Assembly (NCBI RefSeq): GCF_019351435.1
Contig: NZ_JAHWYN010000002.1
Location: 310,001-374,000 of the forward strand
Direction: 5' to 3'
From: Flavobacterium taihuense
GTDB taxonomy: Bacteria; Bacteroidota; Bacteroidia; Flavobacteriales; Flavobacteriaceae
Length of the DNA stretch: 64,000 nt
In this document: piece after piece, positions 28,149-37,257 of the stretch
Numbering within the stretch: position 1 is the stretch's first letter
Layout: every line of letters starts with the position of its first letter
Translations under genes and position numbers: made by a program
The notes under the pieces: generated by a model
What the model saw: the letters and a program-made list of their open reading frames with translations, nothing else
What the model was told of the DNA's origin: nothing
The model's database searches: none

Positions 28149-28592
28149 ATGGAAAATATTTTTACGGACGAGTACTTTATGAAGAAAGCTTTGCAGGAAG
28201 CTGAAATGGCTTTTGACAAGGGCGAAATTCCTGTGGGAGCCGTTATTGTGGTCAATAATACCGTTATTGCCAGAAGTCATAATTTAACCGAGTTGCTCAA
28301 TGATGTCACCGCTCACGCCGAAATGCAAGCCATAACTGCGGCTGCTAATTTTCTTGGCGGAAAATACCTTAAAGATTGCACGCTTTACGTTACATTGGAA
28401 CCTTGCCAAATGTGCGCCGGAGCTTTGTACTGGAGCCAGATTACCAAAATTGTTTATGGAGCCAGCGATGATCATCGTGGGTTTGTGAAAATGGGAACTC
28501 AACTGCATCCAAAAACTGTTGTTGTTCGTGGAGTTATGGCTAATGAAGCTTCGGAACTGATGAAACGGTTTTTTGCTGAGAGAAGAAAATAG
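28149..28592 (+). CDS. tadA: tRNA-specific adenosine deaminase
   Basis: 147 residues from the ATG at 28149; a 19-residue in-frame upstream extension is judged untranslated because it lacks family similarity. Zinc deaminase motifs HAEMQAI (56-62) and PCQMC (85-89) are intact, and the N-terminal FMKKALQEAEMAFDKGEIPVG is typical of TadA. It converts the wobble adenosine of tRNA-Arg(ACG) to inosine. Small nucleoside deaminases such as guanine deaminase have a similar core, but the length and GEIPVGAV motif favour TadA. Confidence 0.88.
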   Translation: MENIFTDEYFMKKALQEAEMAFDKGEIPVGAVIVVNNTVIARSHNLTELLNDVTAHAEMQAITAAANFLGGKYLKDCTLYVTLEPCQMCAGALYWSQITKIVYGASDDHRGFVKMGTQLHPKTVVVRGVMANEASELMKRFFAERRK

Positions 28593-28609
28593 TCTTTTTA
28601 ACCGAAATA

Positions 28610-28691
28610 CCTAGCCCAGATAGCAATGGAAATCCTTTATTGTTTTTCTTTAAAACAATAAAGATTGCAACGAATAGCTGGAAAAAGCTCC
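28610..28691 (+). repeat. Family B intergenic hairpin repeat, copy B2
   Basis: Begins CCTAGCCCAGATAGC, ends TAGCTGGAAAAAGCTCC. Tip hairpin TTATTGTTTT/AAAACAATAA around TCTTT is perfect and unlike the tips of other copies. The basal pair is CCAG/CTGG where B1 and B4 have CCCG/CGGG, a compensated change. The rest of the 266-bp gap to the A2M gene shows no gene. Confidence 0.82.
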
Positions 28692-28858
28692 TAAAAAAGA
28701 CCTTCAAATAATAATTTACCTCCAAAGAATTTTCTTCTTAAAATATTAATCAAAATACTATACTTTTACTACAATATAATGTATGCTTTTGCAGTTATGG
28801 TTTTGACTGTGAAATATTGCTATATTTTTAATTTGTAACCCATTAACTCTAGATAAAA

Positions 28859-31800
28859 GTGAAAACAAAAGGATTAATTTACGTGTTTTGTGTGTTTTTT
28901 TTGTTTCAAGCGTGTGGTAAAAAATCAGCCGCCGATTTTAATTCCGATTTTTCATTATTCAAAGAGTATATAGTCAGTTTTACGGGGGGAATAGTTTCGG
29001 CGCAATCCGATATTCGTGTGGTTTTGGCTTTCGATAACAATAATTGGAAAGTCAATCAGGTTTTGGACGATGATTTATTCGATATTTCTCCAAATGTCAA
29101 CGGAAAAGTGATTGCACTTTCCAGTAATACTATTGCTTTTATTCCCGAAAAAAAACTGGAATCGGGTACCGAATATCAGGTGACTTTGCATTTGGATAAA
29201 TTAAATTCAAAGGTTGCCGAAAAGGATAAAACACTTTCCAATTTCAATTTTACGGTAAAGACCATCAAACAGGACTTTATTGTCAATACGCTTGATTTGC
29301 AATCGTACAGCGCAGCATACCAATATTTGAATTGTGTATTGAAAACCGCAGACAATATGGATTTTGAAACTGCTAAAAAATTGGTGGAAGCCAATCATGG
29401 TGGAAACGATTTGAAAATTGTGTTTGAAAAATCGAATGCAGTTGGCAAAGAATTTAAATTTAGAATTGATAGTATTCAGCGATTGGATTCCAAAAGCAAT
29501 CTCGAAATTAAATACAACGGAACGGATTATGATATTGATCAAAAAGGGGCTGTCGATTTCCCGATTACGGCGCTAAATGAGTTTAAAGTTATAAAAACTG
29601 AAATAAGTGAAGGAAACAATCAATCCTTGACCATCAATTTTTCGGAGCCATTGGAAAAAGGACAGGATTTTAAAGGTTTGGTGGCGATTCAAAATACTAG
29701 TAATTTAAAATTTTCTACACAAGGCAATGTGTTGAAGGTTTATTTTAATAATGAGAAAGCCGTTGAAAAGCCTGTTGAGGTTGCTCCAGAAACAGTTGTA
29801 GAAGTTTTAGCTACTGATTCTACTGCTGTGGCTGTCGATACTGCTTCAGTTGAAGAACCGGAGGAAGTTGCCGTTGTCGAGCCTGAGCCAGTTGTGGGTT
29901 CACAAAAACTCACAGGAGAATTGCTGTTGGAGGTTTTTCAAGGGATTGAAAGTGAATACGGTAAAAAACTGAATGAGAATTACTCAGAGAAAATTTCGTT
30001 TGATGAAATAAAACCCAATGTTCGTTTCATCAAAAACGGAACGATTCTGCCAAGTTCGAGTAATCTGAAACTCAATTTTGAGGCTGTAAATTTAAGTGCT
30101 GTTGATGTAAAAGTGTATAAAATTTATAAAAACAACATTCTTCAATTTCTGCAGGATAACGAGTTAAACGGAACTCGAAATCTGAAAAGAGTTGGACAGC
30201 CCGTTGCCAAATCTACGCTTTATCTCAATGAAAACAACTTGGTAAATCCAAGTAAATGGAACACTTTTGCTTTGGATTTGTCCAAGATTATAACGCCAGA
30301 ACCCGGTGCGATTTACAGAGTGGAGTTCTCGTATAAAAAAGCCTATTCTTTATACAAATGCGAATCTTCAACTGCTGATGACAGTGAAAATGATGAGGAA
30401 GAAGATGTGGATGAAAATGATGTGAATTATAGTCAAAATGCATACGATGAGTATTATTATGACGATTATGAATGGAGAGAAAGCCAAGATCCTTGCTCGA
30501 GTTCGTATTATTACAATGCCAAGATTGGAACAAATATTTTAGCCTCGGATGTTGGGGTAATTGCCAAAAGAGGAGAGAATAAATCGTATTTATTTGCCGT
30601 AAACAATATTATTACTACTGAACCCATTTCGAACGCAAGAGTGGACTTGTATAGTTTTCAACAGCAAAAATTGGCTACAGGCACAACAAGCAGTGAAGGA
30701 ATTGCCAGTTTTCAGTTAGATACTTTTGCCTATTTTGCCATTGTTACTTACGGGACACAATCGACTTATGTCCGACTTGATGACGGAAATTCGTTGTCGG
30801 TCAGTAATTTTAATGTGTCGGGTGAAACCTTGCAAAAAGGACTCAAAGGTTTTATATATGGAGAACGCGGGGTTTGGAGACCAGGAGATAATTTGTATTT
30901 GTCTTTTATTTTGAATGATGCTTCGAATAAAATTCCATCCGGACATCCAATAAAATTTAGATTGAGCGACCCCAATGGTAAAGTAACGTATCAAACTGTT
31001 CAAAAATCGAATGAGTGGAATCACTATGCTTTTACCGTGCCTACAGAAATGGATGCGCCTACCGGAAATTGGGAAGCGATGGTAAGCGTTGGCGGAGCGA
31101 AGTTTTATAAAAGCATTAAAATTGAAACCATCAAACCCAATCGTTTAAAAATCAAAAACACTTTCAAACGATCAATACTTTCATCGTCTTATCCAAATAC
31201 CAGCAATCTCGAAGTGACTTGGCTTCACGGGGCTGTGGCCAAAAATTTGAATGTCGAAATGCAGGCTAAATTTTCGCAACAAGCTACGACTTTTAAGAAT
31301 TATGAAAAATATGTTTTTGATGATTTGGTACGAAAATTTAATACTGAAGAAGTTACGGTTTTCTCAGGGAAATTAGATGCCAATGGAAAAGCGAATACGT
31401 CTATAGATCCTAAAATTCAAGGAGTCGCACCCGGTATGCTGAAAGCTTCGTTCATTACCAAAGTATATGAAGAAGGAGGCGACTTTAGCACTGATGTTAT
31501 AGCAACTACATATTCTCCGTATAACACTTATGTTGGTATAAAATCACCAGAGCCCAACAAATACGGTATGCTCGAAACTCGCAAAGTGAATCAATTTGAT
31601 GTAGTCACAGTTGATGAAAACGGCATGCCAAAGTCAGTTAAAAATCTGGAAGTAAAAGTCTATAAAGTAGAATGGCGCTGGTGGTGGGATGCTTCAAGTG
31701 ATAATTTGTCTAATTATAATTCTGATGATGCGACGACTTCTTATAAAACCTTCCGAATAAATACCGATGCCAACGGAAAAGGGAATGTGCGATTTGCATT

Positions 31801-34525
31801 GACCGATGAAGAGTGGGGACGTTATTTAGTTCGGGTTTCAGATGAAGTTGGCGGACACGCAACGGCTTTAACAGTAAATATTGATTGGCCAATGTGGTCT
31901 GGAAAAACCAAAAATACCGATGCTTCAACGGCCAATATGTTGGTTTTTTCTACCGATAAGGAAAAGTATGCCGTGGGTGAAAACGCTCAGATTTCTTTCC
32001 CGTCAAGCGAAGGAGGCCGAGCTTTTATTTCTATCGAAAATGGTTCGAAAGTAGTTCAAACGCTTTGGGCGAAGACCCAAAAAGGAGAAACTAAAGTGAC
32101 TATCCCGATTACGGCTTCTATGGCACCAAACGTGTATTTTAATATTACATTGTTGCAACCGCACGCATCAACTAAGAACGATTTGCCAATCCGAATGTAT
32201 GGAATTGTGCCGATTGAAGTGGTTGATAAAAATACAATTCTAGCTCCCAAATTGGTGATGCCAGACGTGTTGCGACCGGAACAGTCATTTGCGATAAAAG
32301 TGAGTGAGCAATCTGGAAAGGAAATGACTTATACGATAGCTATTGTTGATGAAGGATTGTTGGATTTAACACGTTTTAAAGCGCCAAATGCGTGGGACAG
32401 TTTTTATGTTCGCGAAGCTTTGGGCGTGAAAACTTGGGATATTTATGATGATGTGATTGGGGCGTATGGTGGAAAAGTGAATCAGATTTTTAGTATTGGA
32501 GGTGACCAGGATTTAGGTGGAGGTAAAGCCAAAAAAGCCAACCGATTCAAACCAGTTGTGATTTATATGGGACCTTTTAAATTGGAGAAAGGACAAACTA
32601 AAACGCATCAGGTAAAATTACCGAAATATATTGGTTCGGTAAAAACTATGATTGTGGCTGGTGATGCGACTACGAGTGCTTATGGAAGTGTCGAAAAAGC
32701 AACTCCTGTTCGCAGTCCTTTGATGGTCTTGGCTTCGTTGTCTAGAAAAATATCTCCATCTGAGAAAGTGACGATTCCGGTTACTGTTTTTACAATGGAA
32801 AAAAACATCAAAAATGTTACGGTTCAAATTAAAACCAATAACGGATTAAAAGTTATTGGCAGTGCCGCTCAAAAAGTGTCATTTGCACAGCCTGATGAAA
32901 AAATGGTTTATTTCAATTTGGCCGTTGGTTCTGTAACCGGAATTGGAAAAGTGCAGATTGTGGCTACTTCTGGCAAAGAAAAATCGGTTTATGATGTAGA
33001 GATAGACATGACCAATCCTAATCCGGTTACCAATACGTTTACTGATGTGATTTTGGAACCGAGCAGTTCTAAAACTATTTCGTGGAAAACATTTGGTGTT
33101 TCGGGAAGCAATAAGGCAAAATTGGAAATTTCATCAATGCCAACCATTAATTTAAATGGGCGATTACAGTATTTGATTCAATATCCGCACGGTTGTGTTG
33201 AGCAAACGACTTCGTCTGTTTTTCCTCAATTGTATCTGAATGATATTGCCGATTTGGATGCCAATCGTAAAGATTTGATTCAGAAAAATGTTACGGCAGG
33301 AATTACCCGACTCAGAGGTTTTCAATTGTCGAACGGAGGAATAACATATTGGCAAGGTGGAACCATTGCTGACGATTGGGGTACTTCTTATGCCGGGCAT
33401 TTTATGATTGAAGCAGAGAAAAAAGGATACTTTTTGCCTATCAACTTTAAAACAAAATGGATTTCGTACCAACAAAAAGAAGCTAAACAATGGCGATTTA
33501 TGCCGAGTTACGGAAATGATTTTGCACAATCTTATCGCTTGTATACTTTGGCTTTGGCAGGGGCGCCCGATTTGTCTTCGATGAACAGATTGCGTGAAAC
33601 CAAAGGAATTTCGAACGAAAGCAAATTACGTTTGGCTTCGGCTTATGTATTGGCGGGACAAAAATCAGCAGGTTTGACGTTGTTGCTGAATACTTCTATA
33701 GATGATAATTCGAATTATAATTATTACTATTACGGATCTGGTGATAGGAATCGAGCAATGGCTCTAGAAACATTGTTATTGCTTGGGCAAAAGCAAAAAG
33801 CATTTGCAATGGCAGCAAAATTGGCTAAACATATGTCAAGTGACCAATGGATGAGTACGCAAACTACCGCTTATTGTTTGTATGCAATGGCTAAATTTTC
33901 CGTGAGTAATGGTCCGAAAGGAATAGATGTCCAGTTCAGTAAAGATGGAAAAGGACAATCTATTAAAACGATGAAAACCATTGCAGACCGAAGTTTGGTT
34001 GTCAAAACGGGTTCGAATAGTATGACTCTAAAAAACAACAGAAAGAACAGATTGTTTGTTCGTGTACTGAACACAGGAATTCTTCCTATCGGACAAGAGA
34101 AAGCGATTCAAAGTAATGTTTCGGCTTCGATTGTTTTCAAAAACAGAAAAGGCGGAGTTATCAATGTTTCTAAAATCAATCAAGGAACTGAATTCATTGC
34201 TGAGGTAACCGTTAGAAACCAAAAAAATGAACATGTAGAAAATGTGGCGTTATCACAGATTTTGCCTTCTGGATTCGAAATTGTAAATACTCGTTTCACA
34301 GATTATGGAGATGCAACCAATAATATTGCAGATTATATTGACATTCGCGATGACAGAACCAATTTCTATTTTGGATTGAAAGCAGGAGAAGTAAAAACGT
34401 TTAGAATATTGCTGAATGCTTCTTATTTGGGTACGTATTATTTGCCGGGACTGCAATGCGAAGCGATGTATGACAATACGTTTTTGGCCAGAACCAAAGG
34501 GTTTTGGGTTCAAGTTGTGAAATAG
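28859..34525 (+). CDS. Bacterial alpha-2-macroglobulin family lipoprotein
   Basis: 1888 residues, GTG start, lipoprotein signal with lipobox FQAC (Cys19). MG domains fill the first two thirds; the MG2 signature GFIYGERGVWRPGDN is near residues 663-677. The thioester motif GCVEQ (about 1445) is present, so the protein can trap attacking proteases covalently after bait-region cleavage. It is followed by the alpha/alpha terpenoid-like toroid and a C-terminal receptor-like domain. A Pro/Val/Glu-rich linker (about 300-350) and an acidic EEDVDENDVNYSQNAYDEYY tract (about 518-537) are unusual insertions. Its partner, PBP1C, follows 236 bp downstream, the conserved pairing seen in many bacteria, suggesting envelope defence plus wall repair. 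Confidence 0.92.
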   Translation: MKTKGLIYVFCVFFLFQACGKKSAADFNSDFSLFKEYIVSFTGGIVSAQSDIRVVLAFDNNNWKVNQVLDDDLFDISPNVNGKVIALSSNTIAFIPEKKLESGTEYQVTLHLDKLNSKVAEKDKTLSNFNFTVKTIKQDFIVNTLDLQSYSAAYQYLNCVLKTADNMDFETAKKLVEANHGGNDLKIVFEKSNAVGKEFKFRIDSIQRLDSKSNLEIKYNGTDYDIDQKGAVDFPITALNEFKVIKTEISEGNNQSLTINFSEPLEKGQDFKGLVAIQNTSNLKFSTQGNVLKVYFNNEKAVEKPVEVAPETVVEVLATDSTAVAVDTASVEEPEEVAVVEPEPVVGSQKLTGELLLEVFQGIESEYGKKLNENYSEKISFDEIKPNVRFIKNGTILPSSSNLKLNFEAVNLSAVDVKVYKIYKNNILQFLQDNELNGTRNLKRVGQPVAKSTLYLNENNLVNPSKWNTFALDLSKIITPEPGAIYRVEFSYKKAYSLYKCESSTADDSENDEEEDVDENDVNYSQNAYDEYYYDDYEWRESQDPCSSSYYYNAKIGTNILASDVGVIAKRGENKSYLFAVNNIITTEPISNARVDLYSFQQQKLATGTTSSEGIASFQLDTFAYFAIVTYGTQSTYVRLDDGNSLSVSNFNVSGETLQKGLKGFIYGERGVWRPGDNLYLSFILNDASNKIPSGHPIKFRLSDPNGKVTYQTVQKSNEWNHYAFTVPTEMDAPTGNWEAMVSVGGAKFYKSIKIETIKPNRLKIKNTFKRSILSSSYPNTSNLEVTWLHGAVAKNLNVEMQAKFSQQATTFKNYEKYVFDDLVRKFNTEEVTVFSGKLDANGKANTSIDPKIQGVAPGMLKASFITKVYEEGGDFSTDVIATTYSPYNTYVGIKSPEPNKYGMLETRKVNQFDVVTVDENGMPKSVKNLEVKVYKVEWRWWWDASSDNLSNYNSDDATTSYKTFRINTDANGKGNVRFALTDEEWGRYLVRVSDEVGGHATALTVNIDWPMWSGKTKNTDASTANMLVFSTDKEKYAVGENAQISFPSSEGGRAFISIENGSKVVQTLWAKTQKGETKVTIPITASMAPNVYFNITLLQPHASTKNDLPIRMYGIVPIEVVDKNTILAPKLVMPDVLRPEQSFAIKVSEQSGKEMTYTIAIVDEGLLDLTRFKAPNAWDSFYVREALGVKTWDIYDDVIGAYGGKVNQIFSIGGDQDLGGGKAKKANRFKPVVIYMGPFKLEKGQTKTHQVKLPKYIGSVKTMIVAGDATTSAYGSVEKATPVRSPLMVLASLSRKISPSEKVTIPVTVFTMEKNIKNVTVQIKTNNGLKVIGSAAQKVSFAQPDEKMVYFNLAVGSVTGIGKVQIVATSGKEKSVYDVEIDMTNPNPVTNTFTDVILEPSSSKTISWKTFGVSGSNKAKLEISSMPTINLNGRLQYLIQYPHGCVEQTTSSVFPQLYLNDIADLDANRKDLIQKNVTAGITRLRGFQLSNGGITYWQGGTIADDWGTSYAGHFMIEAEKKGYFLPINFKTKWISYQQKEAKQWRFMPSYGNDFAQSYRLYTLALAGAPDLSSMNRLRETKGISNESKLRLASAYVLAGQKSAGLTLLLNTSIDDNSNYNYYYYGSGDRNRAMALETLLLLGQKQKAFAMAAKLAKHMSSDQWMSTQTTAYCLYAMAKFSVSNGPKGIDVQFSKDGKGQSIKTMKTIADRSLVVKTGSNSMTLKNNRKNRLFVRVLNTGILPIGQEKAIQSNVSASIVFKNRKGGVINVSKINQGTEFIAEVTVRNQKNEHVENVALSQILPSGFEIVNTRFTDYGDATNNIADYIDIRDDRTNFYFGLKAGEVKTFRILLNASYLGTYYLPGLQCEAMYDNTFLARTKGFWVQVVK

Positions 34526-34539
34526 AAGATGGTAAAATA

Positions 34540-34643
34540 GCCACGGATGACACAGATAGAACGGATTTCACACAGATTGAAATTATAATTAATTGTGAAG
34601 TAAAAAATCTGTCTTAATCTGTTTAATCCGTGCAATCCGTGGC
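34540..34643. repeat. Large imperfect inverted repeat (CACGGAT/ATCCGTG type)
   Basis: GCCACGGATGACACAGAT at 34540 is mirrored by ATCTGTTTAATCCGTGCAA then ATCCGTGGC ending at 34643; the arms are about 38 nt with scattered mismatches and a loop of about 27. It sits between the A2M and PBP1C genes. It resembles short repeats widespread in flavobacterial intergenic DNA (from memory). Confidence 0.65.
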
Positions 34644-34662
34644 CAATATTAAGTATTAATAT

Positions 34663-34706
34663 TCTTCGCGAACTTTGCGTATAACTTTGCGACCCTTGCG
34701 GTTAAA
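34663..34706 (+). repeat. TTTGCG-type short direct repeats
   Basis: GAACTTTGCGTATAACTTTGCGACCCTTGCGG: three near copies of (A)CTTTGCG spaced 11 bp. It lies between the inverted repeat and the pbpC start and would be wrongly translated if the upstream TTG at 34675 were taken as the start. Confidence 0.6.
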
Positions 34707-34761
34707 TAAATCAGCTTTGAAAAATAAACTAATATTGTTCCTGCAACGCATCATCAATTGG

Positions 34762-37092
34762 ATGAAACTGAATAAAATTAAATCATCAATAGCTTTTTTG
34801 CTGTTGGTGGTTTATTATTTTTCGTTGCCAAGAACTTTGTTTCAAGAACCCTATTCTACGGTGATTGAAAGTAAAGAAGGAGAATTGCTTGGAGCCAAAA
34901 TTGCACTTGACGGGCAATGGCGATTCCCAGTACAGGACAGCGTTCCTGACAAATTCAAAAAGTGTATTGTCTATTTTGAAGACGAATATTTCTATAAACA
35001 CCCCGGATTCAATCCTGTGGCGATGGTCAATGCTTTTCAGCAAAATAGGAAAGCGGGCAAAGTCGTTCGTGGCGGAAGCACGTTGACACAGCAAGTTATT
35101 CGATTATCCAGAAATGGCAAAGGGCGAACTTATTTTGAAAAAATAATCGAACTCATTCTCGCCACGAGATTAGAGTTGGGATATTCGAAAAACGAAATTT
35201 TAGAATTATATGCCTCTCACGCTCCTTTTGGTGGAAATGTGGTGGGTTTGGAAATGGCTTCTTGGCGGTATTTTGGAGTGCAATCCCATCAATTGTCTTG
35301 GGCGGAGAGTGCAACTTTGGCCGTATTGCCCAATGCGCCCAGCCTGATTTATCCCGGGAAAAACCAAATTAAATTATTGAACAAGCGTAATCGACTTTTA
35401 TTAAAGCTAAGCCAAGAAGGAATTATCGATAATCAAACTTATGAACTTTCAATAGACGAACCGTTACCGCAAAAGCCGTATGATTTGCCTCAAATAGCGC
35501 CTCATTTATTAGAGCGTGTCGCAAAAAACCAACAAGGAACCCGAATTAAAACGACAATAGAAATTGGGTTGCAAAACAGAGTCAATCAAATTGCAAAGTA
35601 TTATTACAATCAGTACAAGCAAAACGAGGTTCATAATTTGGCTATTTTGGTTATCGATGTGTCTAATAGAAAAGTGATGAGCTATGTGGGCAATTCGCCT
35701 ACGGATGGTAATCATCAAAAAGATGTTGATATTATTGATGCGCCAAGAAGTACAGGAAGTATTTTGAAACCGCTCTTATACGCTGGTATGCTCGACGATG
35801 GAGAGTTATTACCCAATACGCTAGTGGCAGATATCCCGACGCAAATTTCGGGCTATACACCTCAAAATTTTAACCTGACATTTGACGGAGCCGTTCCGGC
35901 ACATCGCGCATTGTCGCGTTCCTTGAATATTCCGGCCGTATTGATGTTGCAGGATTTTGGGGTGAATAAATTTTATGAAGAATTGCAACGCTTCAAATTG
36001 CGGGATATTTCAAAACCGCCTGACCATTACGGTTTGTCGCTTATTTTGGGTGGTGCCGAAAGCAATTTGTGGGATCTGTGTAGAACTTACGCCGGTTTGT
36101 CCTCAACTTTGAATCATTTTACTAAAAATCAAGGGCAATACAGAACCAATGAGTTTGCTGAATTGAATTACGAAGATGATTTTCAAGTTGATTTTGGAGA
36201 CGAAACCAAACAAAAAAATATTTTGGGAGCAGGTTCGATTTGGCTTACGTATAATGCAATGGAACAAGTCAATCGCCCCGAAGGAGACGAAGCTTGGAAA
36301 TTCTATGACAGTTCGCTCAAAATTGCTTGGAAAACAGGGACAAGTTTTGGTAATCGTGATGCCTGGGCGATAGGAACTAATGCAAGATACGTTGTAGGCG
36401 TTTGGGTTGGAAACGCAACAGGTGAGGGTAGACCTACGTTGACAGGAGTCACCAGCGCCGCACCGATTTTATTTGATGTTTTTAATTTGTTGCCAAGACA
36501 GCGATGGTTTGATACGCCTTATAAAGATTTGGAAGAAGTTGAAGTGTGCAGTTTGAGTGGTTATTTGGCCAAAGACGGCTGTCCAAAAATTAAGCAACTT
36601 GTTTCGAAAAAAGGAAAAAACACTTCTATTTGTCCGTATCACAAAACGGTGCATTTGGATAAATCACTACAATTTCAAGTTAATAGTAGTTGTGAAAACA
36701 TAGAAAATATAGTGACCAAAAACTGGTTTGTTTTGCCCCCTGTGATGGCTTGGTATTACAAAAGTCAGCATATTGAGTACTTGTCGTTGCCACCATTTCG
36801 AAATGATTGTATGGTAACACAAACCGCAACAATGGATTTTATTTATCCCAAAACGAATAGCAAAATCTATCTTACCAAAAATTTCAATAGTGAAATACAG
36901 CCTGTGATTCTAAAAGTCGCTCATTCACAACGCGAAAGCAAACTGTTTTGGTATGTAGATAATGTGTTTATAGGTACGACGAAAACCTTTCACGAATTGC
37001 CAATATCTGCCACGAGTGGATTTCATTATATCACTGTGGTCGATGAATTTGGAAACGAAATTCGGAGAAAAATAGAGATTGTAAAAGAGTAA
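34762..37092 (+). CDS. pbpC: Penicillin-binding protein 1C (bifunctional peptidoglycan synthase)
   Basis: 776 residues from the ATG at 34762; the open frame extends to a TTG at 34675 but that stretch is repeat DNA. A short N-terminal membrane anchor (about 8-24) is followed by the GT51 glycosyltransferase with FEDEYFYKHPGFNP (about 71-84) and RGGSTLTQQVIRL (about 103-115), then the transpeptidase with SILK (Ser333-Lys336), SRSLN and WKTGTSFGNRDAW (about 524-536), and the C-terminal BiPBP_C domain (about 690-776). It polymerises and cross-links peptidoglycan in the periplasm. PBP1C is classically paired with alpha-2-macroglobulin, as here, and may repair the wall after attack. Confidence 0.94.
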   Translation: MKLNKIKSSIAFLLLVVYYFSLPRTLFQEPYSTVIESKEGELLGAKIALDGQWRFPVQDSVPDKFKKCIVYFEDEYFYKHPGFNPVAMVNAFQQNRKAGKVVRGGSTLTQQVIRLSRNGKGRTYFEKIIELILATRLELGYSKNEILELYASHAPFGGNVVGLEMASWRYFGVQSHQLSWAESATLAVLPNAPSLIYPGKNQIKLLNKRNRLLLKLSQEGIIDNQTYELSIDEPLPQKPYDLPQIAPHLLERVAKNQQGTRIKTTIEIGLQNRVNQIAKYYYNQYKQNEVHNLAILVIDVSNRKVMSYVGNSPTDGNHQKDVDIIDAPRSTGSILKPLLYAGMLDDGELLPNTLVADIPTQISGYTPQNFNLTFDGAVPAHRALSRSLNIPAVLMLQDFGVNKFYEELQRFKLRDISKPPDHYGLSLILGGAESNLWDLCRTYAGLSSTLNHFTKNQGQYRTNEFAELNYEDDFQVDFGDETKQKNILGAGSIWLTYNAMEQVNRPEGDEAWKFYDSSLKIAWKTGTSFGNRDAWAIGTNARYVVGVWVGNATGEGRPTLTGVTSAAPILFDVFNLLPRQRWFDTPYKDLEEVEVCSLSGYLAKDGCPKIKQLVSKKGKNTSICPYHKTVHLDKSLQFQVNSSCENIENIVTKNWFVLPPVMAWYYKSQHIEYLSLPPFRNDCMVTQTATMDFIYPKTNSKIYLTKNFNSEIQPVILKVAHSQRESKLFWYVDNVFIGTTKTFHELPISATSGFHYITVVDEFGNEIRRKIEIVKE

Positions 37093-37116
37093 TTGATGTT
37101 TTTGGAAACGAAATGT

Positions 37117-37196
37117 CCTAGCCCAGATAGAAGCGGCATCCTTTTTCTGGCTTCTTTAGCCAGGAAAAGATATAGCGGATAGCTGGAAATAGCTCC
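37117..37196 (+). repeat. Family B intergenic hairpin repeat, copy B3
   Basis: Begins CCTAGCCCAGATAGAAGCGG, ends GATAGCTGGAAATAGCTCC. Tip hairpin CTGGCT/AGCCAG around TCTTT. Basal pair CCAG/CTGG as in B2. Lies between the convergent pbpC and rng genes, upstream of their shared terminator. Confidence 0.85.
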
Positions 37197-37220
37197 TAAA
37201 ATCTATCAATGGCGCATAAA

Positions 37221-37257
37221 AAAACCGTCTCATTAAAAAAATGAGACGGTTTTTATT
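37221..37257. terminator. Bidirectional terminator between pbpC and rng
   Basis: AAAACCGTCTCATT (37221-37234) pairs with AATGAGACGGTTTT (37240-37253), followed by T-rich sequence. Confidence 0.88.

Noticed and set aside
30288-30533. His-rich open frame on the minus strand inside the A2M gene
   Set aside because: Antisense image of the acidic Asp/Glu tract of the A2M protein; no start context or conservation.
34675-34761. N-terminal extension of pbpC from a TTG
   Set aside because: The stretch consists of TTTGCG repeat DNA; the ATG at 34762 begins a normal membrane anchor.
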